Below are positions 47,401-59,400 of a stretch of DNA of 64,000 nucleotides, one piece after another; position 1 is the stretch's first letter; every line of letters begins with the position of its first letter. The stretch lies in contig CAUZLF010000205.1 in NCBI GenBank assembly GCA_963580285.1, positions 53,565 through 117,564 on the forward strand, in the 5' to 3' direction. The notes beneath the pieces are model-generated. The model ran no database searches and had not been told where the DNA came from. It saw nothing but the letters and a program-made list of their open reading frames with translations. Position numbers and translations under genes: made by a program. Source of the DNA: Lucinisca nassula (lineage: Eukaryota > Mollusca > Bivalvia > Lucinida > Lucinidae).

Positions 47401-50400
47401 TTGGACCTATAATCCTCCATCATACCAAATATGAACCATATCCTTCCAACAGTTTGGAAAATATGAGCTCTCAGAAACTTTAACATAAATGTGGACACCC
47501 ACACTGACACTGAATCCCAACGGCAGTGCAATAGCTCTGCCTGGACTTTGTCCAGACATGTTACAAATGGCAGAATTCCAATACTCACCAATCTATTCCT
47601 TTAAAATAGTTGTTCCCATTGAAAAACTGGATTTCTTCAAAAGTTTCTTGACTATTAAAGTTACTTTTAGTCACAGGATGCATCCCCAAGAAAGTATACA
47701 GAGCAGTTGTTCCTGTAAAAATAGAAATAATTTTCCTTAGCTTCAGATAGTGACAAGTAATAAGGATAACTAAGGAATAATGTTCTTTATTTCTTGTTTA
47801 AAACACATGTTGTGGGCACTTGTTAGAATCACCTCAATGATGCGATGCTAACAAGAACCCACAACATGAATTAATTATGTCTTAAGTACTGTTAGAATCG
47901 CATCAATGAGCCAATTCTAGGAATGTAATAAGTACCCACAACATGTTTTTGAGCCGATTCTAAGAAGTATCCACATTTTTGCGGAAAAATAATTTATGGA
48001 AAACATTCCAGAATTAGCCTTGTTACACCTCCTTGTCTGGAGCTATGATTTTGGTAATTGGCAATTTCTGATTCTGCAAATCAGCTTTACCACTGCATAT
48101 TAAAAGAAATGGACACCAATTTAGGAGTGTTGGGGGTGGGCTAGTACATCTCAAGCTTTTACCTCCCTTATCAATATGTGTCTTCTCATCGTTACTCTTC
48201 CTAATCTAGAGCTATTGTTATGCATAAGAATTTATTTTTCTGATTCCCACTTTCACCCCACTGTGTGACCTAATAACATCATGTTTATTCTTCTTAAAGA
48301 ACCTCCTGGAAAGAAATGAGTCACAGATTAATTTTATTTGGTAAACACCTTGTTTACAAGGAAAAGTACTTTGGAATCTTCCAGAAAGTTCGGGGTTGCA
48401 TTATTTTTAGAAAATTACCTAATCTTATCCACAGACCTCTAGAACCTTCTGGAGAATTCTTAGGGTCTATAAAAGAGCTTGATTTTTCTCTTTGAGTCAG
48501 ACTTTGGAGTTTGATGTTTGGGCTTTTAGGAAAAGTTATTTCTAAATTCTGTGTTATATTGTTAAAGGATATTATATTTCATTTCGGACTGTGAATTCTG
48601 TGGGATCAAGGAGAGTAGATTCATTCAAGGACATTTCAAAACAGAGCTAAGTACATTTAATTTTCTTACTTCTACAAGTTAAAGATACTTTGTAAATAAA
48701 ATTTGTTAAATTTTTCCATAAGGCTTGTTTGCTTTATCTTTCTGCTATGCCTGGCTCGTAACACTATGCATGTGGTTTTTGTTTTGCATGATCTTACTTT
48801 ATGCAGGGATACTGCCTAATGGAGATGTCAAGTAGAAAAATCTACACATCACAAAAACCACCTATATAATTTTGACCCCTTTAAGCCCCACTTTTATATA
48901 GTACTAGAAATGCTTCCATAAGACACGAATGCCCCTGCCTGAAAATATGTCTATGTTCGTATTCATCCATAGAAAGTTATTGACCATGTTTAAGTTTTGG
49001 ACCCTTTTTTCACATTTGACCTCTGAGTATGACCTTGACCTTGGAGGTAAGGACCTTGGTTTTGTGTGAGGCAGATTCTCTCATGATGGCCAACATCTCT
49101 GCCAAGTAATTTCAAAATCCATCCAAAGATAAGAAAGTTATTGACTGCGTTTAAGTTTCGGACCATTTTTCTGACCTTTGACCTCTAAGTATGACCTTGA
49201 CCTTGGAGGTACGGATCTGGGTTTGCATGTGACACATCGTCTAATGATGGTTAAAATTTCTACAAAGTAATTCCAAAATACATCCAGAAATAAGAAAGCT
49301 GTTGACTGCGTTTGCTAGGTTTTGCATGTGACACGTCGTCTCATGATGGTTATTTCTGCAGAGTACTTTTAAAATCCATCAAGAAATCAGGAAGTTATTG
49401 ACCGCATTTAAGTTTCGGACGCACGGACAGGGGCAACGCTATATGCCCTTTCTACCATTCTTCGAATGGCGGGGGCATAAAAACTGGGATTATCAGGGGT
49501 TAACCTTATTTTCCTTATTCTGCTCTAAACTATAGATTGTGGGTACTCGTTAGAACCGTCTCATTATGAGGCAGCTTCTAACATGTACCCATAATCTATA
49601 TTTTGAGTAGAAATAAGAACAAGAGGGCCATGATGGCCCTGGATCGCTCACCTGATCCATAGTGTAACAAGTGGGCCCCAGAGAGGGCCATTATTGGCCC
49701 CAGGGTTTTAATGTGCATAATGTTGAGGGAGGTCTTAAAGGTGAAGCTTCATACCAAACATCAACAAAGGCTATAATTAGAACAATCTTGGCAAAGGTCC
49801 ACTAGATAAAGCTACACATCAAATTTCAAAGACCTGGGCCTTGCAGTTTCAGAGAAGAAGATTTTTTTTAAAGATATTCCCTACATAAGCCTATGCAAAA
49901 CCAAATGGCCCCAGGGCTATATAAATCTATGTAAAAACAAAGGGCCCCGGCCCGGGGTGGGGGCATTTGTGGCCCCAGGGCTATAATTTGAACAATCTTG
50001 GTAGAGGTCCACTAGATAAAGCTCCATACTAAATATCAAAGGCCTTGGCCTTGCAGTTTCAGAGAAGATTTTTAAAGATTTCCCTATATAAGTCTATGCA
50101 AAACCAAAGGGCCCCGGAGCGGGGACATTTTTGGTACCAGGGCTATAATTTGAATAATTTTGATAGAGGTCCACTAGATGCAGCTTCATACCAAATATCA
50201 AAGACCCAGGCCTTGTGGTTTCAGAGAAGAAGATTTTTGAAGATTTTCCCCATGTAAGTCTATGTAAAACCATAGGGCCCCAGAGTGGGGGCATTTTTGG
50301 CCCCAGGGCTATAATTTTAACAATCTTGGTAGAGGTCCATTAGATGCAACTTCATACCAAATTTCAAAGTCCTGGGCCTTGTGGTTTCAGAGAAGATTTT

Positions 50401-53400
50401 TAAAGATTATCCCTATATAAGTCTATGTAAAACCAAAGGGCCCCGGGACGGGGCCACTTTTGGCCCCAGCACTATAATTTGAATCATCTTGGTAGGGGTC
50501 CTTTAGAAGAAGCTTCATACCAAATATAAAAGACCTAGGCCTTGTGGTTTCAGAGAAGAAGATTTTTAAAGATTTTCCCTATATAAGTCTATGTAAAACC
50601 AAAGGGCCCCTGAGCGGGGGCATTTTTGGCCCAAGGGCTATAATTTGAACAATCTTGGTAGGGGTCCACTAGATGAAGCTTCATACAAAATATCAAAGTC
50701 CTGGGCCTTGCGGTTTCAGAGAAGAAGATTTTTAAAGATTTTCCCTATATAAGGCCATGTAAAACCAAAGGGTCCCAGTCGGAGGCTTTTTTTGCCCCAG
50801 CACTATAATTTGAACAATCTTGGTAGGGGTCCACTAGATAAAGCTTAATTCCAAATATCAAAGTCCTGGGCCTTGCAGTTTCAGAGCAGAAGATTTTTAA
50901 AGATTTTCCCTATATAAGCCTATGTAAAACCAAAGGGCCCGGCGGCGGGGACATTTTTGGCCTCAGCACTATCATTTGAATAATCTTGTTAGGGGTCTTT
51001 TAGATGAAGCTTCATACCAAATATAAAAGACCTAGGCCTTGTGGTTTCAGAGAAAAGGATTTTTAAAGATTTTCCCTATATAAGTCTATGTAAAAAAAAA
51101 GGGCCCCTGAGCGGGGGCATTTTTGGCCCAAGGGCGATAGTTTGAACAATCTTGGTAGAGGTCCATTGGATGAAGCTTCATTCTAAATATCAAAGTCCTG
51201 GACCTTGCGGTTTCAGAGAAGAAGATTTTTAAAGATTTTCCCTATATAAGTCTATGTAAAACCAAAGGGCCCCTGAGCAGGGGGATTTTTGGCCCAAGGG
51301 CTATAATTTGAACAATCTTGGTAGGGGTCCACTAGATGAAGCTTCATACAAAATATCAAAGTCCTGGGCCTTGCGGTTTCAGAGAAGAAGATTTTTAAAG
51401 ATTTTCCCTATATAAGCCTATGTAAAACCAAAGGGCCCCAGGTGGAGGCTTTTTTTGCCCCAGCACTATAATTTGAACAATCTTGGTAGGGGTCCACTAG
51501 ATAAAGCTTAATACCAAATATCAAAGTCCTGGGCCTTGCAGTTTCAGAGCAGAAGATTTTTAAAGATTTTCCCTATATAAGCCTATGTAAAACCAAAGGG
51601 CCCGGGGGTGGGGACATTTTTGGCCTCAGCACTATCATTTGAATAATCTTGTTAGGGGTCTTTTAGATGAAGCTTCATACCAAATATAAAAGACCTAGGC
51701 CTTGTGGTTTCAGAGAAAAGGATTTTTAAAGATTTTCCCTATATAAGTCTATGTAAAAACAAAGGGCCCCTGAGCGGGGGCATTTTTGGCCCAAGGGCGA
51801 TAATTTGAACAATCTTGGTAGAGGTCCAATGGATGAAGCTTCATTCTAAATATCAAAGTCCTGGACCTTGCGGTTTCAGAGAAGAAGATTTTTAAAGATT
51901 TTCCCTATATAAGGCCATGTAAAACCAAAGGGCCCCGGAACGGGGGCATTTTTTGCCCCAGCACTATAATTTGAACAATCTTGGTAGGGGTCCACTAGAT
52001 AAAGCTTAATACCAAATATCAAAGTCCTGGGCCTTGCAGCTTCAGAGCAGAAGATTTTTAAAGATTTTCCCTATATAAGCCTATGTAAAACCAAAGGGCC
52101 CGGGGGCGGGGACATTTTTGGCCTCAGCACTATCATTTGAATAATCTTGTTAGGGGTCTTTTAGATGAAGCTTCATACCAAATATAAAAGACCTAGGCCT
52201 TGTGGTTTCAGAGAAAAGGATTTTTAAAGATTTTCCCTATATAAGTCTATGTAAAACTAGAGTGTTCACAAGTTTTTTCTTTAATTTGACCTACTGACCT
52301 ACTTTTTGACCCGAAAAGACCTTTATTCAAACTTAGCCAAGATATTGTCACAATGACCATTCTGAGCAAGATTAATGATTTAACCAAACTTGTGGCCTCC
52401 TGAGTATTCACAAGGTTTTTCTATGATTTGACCTACTGACCTACTTTTCAACCGGACATGACCCATATTCAAACTTGACCGAGATATTGTCATGATGATC
52501 ATTCTGAGCAAGTTTGATTATGATTGGACCAAAATTGTGGCCCCTAGGGTGTTCACAAGGTTTTTATATGATTTGACCCGCTGACCTACTTTTTAACCCG
52601 ATATGACCCATATTCGAACTGGACTGAAATATTGTCACAATGGTCATTCTGAGCAAGTTTCATGATAATTGGACCAAAACAGTGGCCTTCAGAGTGTTCA
52701 CAAGGTTTTTCTATGATTTGACCTACTGACCTACTTTTTGACCGGACATGACCCATATTCGAACTTGACCAAGATATTGTCATGATGATCATTCTGAGCA
52801 AGTTTGATTATGATTGGACCAAAATTGTGGCCTCTAGGGTGTTCACAAGGTTTTTCTATGATTTGACCCGCTGACCTACTTTTTAAGCCGACATGATCCA
52901 TATTCAAACTTCACTAAAATATTGTCACAATGATCATTCTGAGCAAGTTTGATGATGATTGGACCAAAATTGTGGCCTCTCGAGTGTTCACAAGGTTTTT
53001 CTATGATTTGACCTACTGACCTACTTTTTTACCCGACATGACCCAAATTCGAACTTGACCGAGATATTGTCATGATTATCATTCTGAGCAAGTTTGATGA
53101 TAATTGGACCAAAACTGTGGCCTCTAGTGTGTTCACAAGAAAAAGTTTACGCACGACGGACGACGGACGACGGACGACGCACGACGACGCCGGACATCTT
53201 ACTGTCACAAAAGCTCACCATGACCTTCGGTCAGGTGAGCTAAAAATATCACAATTTTTCATCATAAAATCGTCATTTTTTTGGCGAAAAAAATTACTAC
53301 CGGGTATGTATTTGTATAGGTGTGTTTTCATAATGAGATGCTATGAAAGAAATGTCTGAGTAAGCAATGCATACCGACCAGTCAAGATCTATACTAGTGC

Positions 53401-56400
53401 TCATTCCTTCAGCACTGTGAAGAGTGGTTTTCCCTTGATACTCTGGTTTCCTGCACTATGTTAAACCACAATATGCAAAATAACCTCAACATTCAAGAAT
53501 ATTTAACCCCTGTCCTGCTGAATAAAATAATTTTGCCACACCCATTGCTGACTCTTAACCAATCAAATTACTTGACATAATGTATTTGTTGAATTCACAA
53601 ACTGAATGACAGTGTAGATCCTGATCAGATGGCTTCTTTCAGAAGTGTCCAATGAAGTTATTGCAAAAAAAAAAAGATAAAAAATCTACTTTAGTAATCA
53701 TGGTGGAGAATTCAGAATAAACCCCCAACTGGTAAAGTCACAATATACACATACAGTGATTCTGTGAATATCAGGCCTCATACTGACAAAGTTTTTCTAT
53801 GCCTGAAAGGCCTGATTTTGCAGCCTTAACCCTTATCCTGCTGAACATGACAACCATTCCCTTTGCAAACAGTGTAGATCCAGATCAGATGGCTTCTTCA
53901 AAGCCATCTGATCAGTATCTACACTATAATGCAGTTTGTGAATTTAATGAATACATTATATCAAGTAATTTGATTGACTGATAGTCAAAAATGGGCACAC
54001 CGGTAGAGGTACAACGTGACGCGACTGAGTACAACAAACGCTACCCTCTTTTTGTTTTGACAGGAGAAGTGTGAGTTCAATGTTTCCTTTATTTTGTCTA
54101 ACATATCACGATTTACGTTTTTCTGTTGGTTTTGTGATGACAACAGATTGTGTTTTTGTTGTTTTGTCCAAATTTTAAGTTATGACACGGTCAGAGAAGG
54201 GAAATCAAAGCCATAAGTTAGGCCAAAATAGGTAGAAAAACAAAACGTCAAGTTTTAAGGGTCTATCAATCAGATATAAATGACATATATACGAGCATTC
54301 TTGGGTTTTTCATGCCTCTAGGCATCGAAGTAAGTATACTATTTTTAATAATTCATAAAAACATTTAGAATAAGAATCGTACCGATTTTTCTCGGCTCAC
54401 TACCTTGAAACACGGGTACACCTTACCATGGATCATGTGTTGAGTCTGAGTACACTAAACACGGAACAAATGGAACAACAAACACGGATATGAAAAACCG
54501 AATCTGGACGTTTTTACCCATTATAAGCGCCATTTTTCAAGAAACAGCCAAGAGGAACGATACATATTTGCCCTTTAGTTGAAAAATTACAATATGCACA
54601 GTATGCGCTTGGCCATTCCTAAAACAAAAAAGTGTTTTGGGTTGCAAGGTGTGTTTATGACATGGAGACAACTTTTTACAACAGATGCACAATAAACAGT
54701 CGCTCTAATCCATCAAAAAATGTCACAAAATAACCTGTTGTTTGTTTGAACTGAGCTTTAACGTCCCCGTCGACACTATTAAGGTCATTTTGGAATTGTT
54801 TCCAATTTTGCAAGTCTTTTTATCCGTCATTGATATTTAACGACATCTCAAATCTGCCGCCCAAGGAGACTAATAGGGTTCACATGTATATGAAGGAACG
54901 GTCGGACTCGCACCACTTTGCCTGGGAAGACTAAGACCTTCTAAGTGGTTAACCAGTAGTCCTGTGCGACGGGATTCAGCTCTGTGTGGAAGTATCATGC
55001 AGTCCATTTATTTCCACAAGCAGCGGTGGATGGGGCCCAAGAATAACTTGTACATAAACATGTAAACAATATAAAACTACAGAGGGACCTTCAAATAGCC
55101 AACAATGAGCTATACTGAGCAAAACCAACTTCAATGAGACAACACTTACAGTGCATCCACAAGAATCTGCAAAATAATTTGTTAGTACAGAGGTTGCGCA
55201 TGCACATAGTCTGATCGCTGAAAGCGATCAAATTCTACGAGCAAAAAAAGACTAGCCCCGTTTCACAAGTTCTTGCACACCAGACGAGGAAATCCTAGAT
55301 TTTATCCTGGGATAGAAACTTTTATCCTACCCGGGTTTTCTACGAAGGGCTGGCACTGAAGTCTAGAATTATAAGGTGTTTAACTCAAAGGGTGTCTGAT
55401 GTGCGCTATTTGTATAGGAAGTCGTGGACGCTGCCCCTAATGCGACGTCACTAAACGTCACAATGGACGTTAGCAGTCGAAGTGACCGCATATTCAAAAT
55501 CTATGTTTTAAGATTTAAGTAATGCAAGAAAAAGAATCTGAAATGGGTGTGCCATGAAATGTTCTCTTTGGTAATCATTCTGTTTTACTCACCTCATAAA
55601 CCAGGGGTCCTGGGAGTCGATTTTTGGCTTCTCCAAACTTTCTGGCGAGTCGTTAAATGAGGCCCCCTCTCTGTATAACCTTAGGGGGTTGCTGAGATGT
55701 ATAACTCAAAATACACACACGGTCATTCTCTCCCTTTCACTGACTCAAGAAGGGTGGTTGTCAAATTCTGGCGTAAGAATATGCACAGTGCTGGTTTTAT
55801 AAGCCTTCAAGGTAAACTAACTGGCTCGATGTGACCTAAATAGTGCTTGCTGGGCTGTTAAACTCCCAACCAAACGAAGAAACAAGCCAGACAAAGAAAT
55901 CAGTGTGAGGGATAGATAGGAAAGTTTGTCCATCATACCCAGGGGCGTAGCTACCTGTACGTAGATACGCACGTGCGTACACATTACAAACGTAAAAAGT
56001 AGACGTAGAAGAAAAAGAAGAAGAAAAAGAAGAGGAAGGAGAAGAAGAAAAATAAGAAGAAAAAGAAGAAAAAGAAGAAGAAGAAAAAAGGAGAAGAAGA
56101 TGATGAAAAAGAAGAAGAAAAAGTATAAAACAAGAGGCCCAGAGGGCCCTGAATCGCTCACCTGAGAATTAGTGTCTCCAGTACATTCTAGGCCCAAGGG
56201 CTATAATTTGAACAAACTTGGTAATGGTCCACTAGATGAAGCTTCATACCAAATATCAAAGACCTGGGCCTTCTGGTTTCAGACAAGAAGATTTTTAAAG
56301 GTTTTCCCTATATAAGCCTATGAAAAACAAAAGGGTCCCTGGGGTGGGGGCATTTTTGGCCCAAGGGCTATAATTTGAACAATCTTGAAAGAGGTCCACT

Positions 56401-59400
56401 AGATGAAGCTTCACACCAAATACCAAAGATCTGGGCCTTGCGGTTTCAGAGAAGAAGATTTTTAAAGATTTTCCCTGTATAAACCTATGTAAAACCAAAG
56501 GCCCCCAGGGCGGGAGCATTTTTGGCCCCAAGGCTATAATTTGAACAATCTTAGTAAAGGTCTACCAGGTAAAGCTTCACACCAAATATTAAAGACCTGG
56601 GCCTTGTGATTTCAGAGAAGAAGATTTTTTAATGATTTTCCCTATATAAGCCTATGTAAAACCATAGGCCCCAACGCTGGGGGCATTTTGGCCCCCAGGG
56701 CTATAATTTGAACAATCTTGAAAGAGGTCCACTAGATGAAGCTTCATACCAAATATCAAAGATCTGGGCCTTGCGGTTTCAGAGAAGAAGATTTTTAAAG
56801 ATTTTCCCTGTATAAGCCTATGTAAAACCAAAGGCCCCCGGTGCAGGGGCATTTTTGGCCCAAAGGCTATAATTTGAACAATCTTAGTAGAGGTCCACCA
56901 GGTAAAGCTTCACACCAAATATTAAAGACCTGGGCCTTGTGGTTTCAGAGAAGAAGTTTTTTTAATGACTTTCACTATATAAGCCTATGTAAAACCATAG
57001 GCCCCCGCCCCGGGGGCATTTTGGCCCCCAGGGCTATAATTTGAACAATTTTGAAAGTGGTCCACTAGATGAAGCTTCATACCAAATATCAAAGATCTGG
57101 GCCTTGCGGTTTGAGAGAAGAAGATTTTTAAAGATTTCCCCTGTATAAGCCTATGTAAAACCAAAGGCCCCCGGGGCGGGGGCATTTTTGGCCCCAAGGC
57201 TATAATTTGAACAATCTTAGTAGAGGTCCACCAGGTAAAGCTTCACACCAAATATTAAAGACCTGGGCCTTGTGGTTTCAGAGAAGATTTTTTAATGAAT
57301 TTCCCTATATAAGCCCATGTAAAACCAAAGGCCCCCGGGGCGGGGGCATTTTGGTCCCCAGGGCTATAATTTGAACAATCTTGGTAGAGGTCCACTAGAT
57401 GAAGCTTCATACCAAATATTGAAGACCTGGGCCTTGCGGTTTCAGAGAAGAAGATTTTTAAAGTTTTCGTTTAAAAAATCTATTTTTAGCTCCTGTGACC
57501 TAGATGTGTAATGGACCGGAACCATTTGAACAACTTTGAAAGGGGACCACCTAAGGATCATTCCTGTGAAGTTTGGTCAAAATCCGATCAGTGGTTTAGG
57601 AGGAGATGTCATTTGAACAAAAAGTTTACGCACGCACACACGCACTGACGACGGACAAAAAGTGATCACAAAAGCTCACCTTGTCACTTCGTGACAGGTG
57701 AGCTAAAAGAAGAAGAGGAAGGAAAAAAAAAGAAGCAAAGAGAAGAAGTAAGAAGAAAAAGAAGAAGAAAATGATGATGATGATGATGATGATCCTCTGC
57801 CACAGGGACCGCACTTACAGGAAAGAATTTGCTCCCTAATGGGAGCAAATTCTTTCCTGTAAGAGTGGTCCCCATTTGGTAAACGGAGTTATTATTTTTA
57901 GTATTTTCTTTGGTTTGCGTACAAATGATTTTCTTCCAGCTACGCCCGTGATACTGTTACGTCCCACAACTTCTAATCATGAATTATCTTCCTTAGCCTA
58001 CAGGCTTATAACCAATGACAACTGCGTCATGGATACGACTCTTTCGCACAGAGTCGATTATTTTTTTTTCAGCTATGCTCCATTGCTTCATTATGGCTGT
58101 CATGTCGGAAGATGGTGGCTCGCCAGGGAATTGACTTTCTTCGCAAAAATGACCTCGCGTCAACATACGGACTTGAAAAAAAGGGGTGAGGTGTTACGGC
58201 CCGCAGCACCTAACCTTCATTATACCTGCCTTGGTTGATTATGCGGAAGACAACTGAGGAAGACAGTGGACTCTTTGGCTTAGTGCTTAGAGCAGTTGAT
58301 TTTACCCGATTGTCCCAGGTTCGAATCTCACCATAAGCGATTTTTCCCCTTTTTACAACTATGCTTCTCTCCATTGTTACGACATTCATGTCGTAAGAAT
58401 ACCCAAGTAAGAGTCTTATATTCTTTATTTCAGAAAGATACATTATGGCTGAGTTTGAGTTTAGTGATTACCCCAACAACATGTATACTTTTGCCGAACC
58501 TAACAGTGAAACTTAGGATTGGGCTCAAGTTTTGTCTGGTGTCTCACAAGGTGCCGTTTTCGGTCCAGTTTTGTTCTTCGTGGACATTAATGACATTTTT
58601 ACTGCCATTGTGTAACAGGTGACAAAATGCTACACACCTTTGGCCCGGCCGGGGTTCGAACCCGGGCCGACGGATTGATAAGCAAATCTACCACGTTGCT
58701 GTTAAAGCCGGCTTGTACCGAAAGGCAGAACAAGTGTGCTATATACCTATACGTTATGATATTCTCCCCCTCCACATTGAAATTCGCCCTCGAATTTCTG
58801 GGAGTCCGAGAATCATGTGAAATGACACACAAGGAGTTTTAATGCACGAACCCTCAATTTTATTGGTTCTCTGCCTAGTTATCTGCTTAATGTATTGCAT
58901 TAAACGGCCTTAAAACTCACTCCAGTAACACACCCGTGCGACATAGTGTATTTTTTCACATCTCCTAAATGGCTACTTCTCTGATGAAAATCCGTGATAT
59001 GTTTCTTATTTATACTGCAAACATAGGTTGTGGGTGCTCATTAGAATCGTCTCAAGGAGGCGGTTCTAACGTGTACTGCACAACCTATGTCTTATAGCAG
59101 ATATAATAAAAAAGTATGTATATCCCCTTAAATCACAGTTTTCTCTATATAAAGTAAGGAGTGTTCATTTCACGGACTTGTTCGCATGATGTCATGCGAC
59201 ATTTTCATGTCTATCCATTTGGTTCCGAAGTTTACGTTAGTCCTCTGTAACTCTAATTTCCCGGCAGTATACCCAGTCGCCTGCGAACAGTCTTATTTCT
59301 GAGTCAATGTCGGTGGAAAAATGTATATTTGTTTGTTTGTTTGATTTCAGGTTTATCGTCCCCGTCAACACTGTAAAGGTCATTTTGGAGACGTTGCTTC

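Larger units (their letters stand above)
48021..48763 (+). mobile_element. Probable solo LTR
   Basis: It begins TGTTACACC and ends CTCGTAACA, a 6-bp inverted terminus of the TG...CA type. It contains a TATA box (TATAAAAG, 48468-48475) and a polyadenylation signal AATAAA (48695-48700) in the right order for U3-R-U5. No primer binding site or internal coding region follows. The flanking 5-mers (AGCCT and CTATG) do not match, so no target duplication is seen. It lies antisense in the NDST intron between exons b and c. The alternative is a relocated cellular promoter with a short first exon. Confidence 0.6.

Noticed and set aside
55817..56197. 126-codon minus frame with Phe/Leu-rich stretch resembling a membrane segment
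   Set aside because: The hydrophobic stretch is the reverse of the (GAA)n tract.
57876..58238. 120-codon plus frame in the 7.9-kb insertion
   Set aside because: No recognisable motif or consistent composition; begins inside a hairpin remnant.
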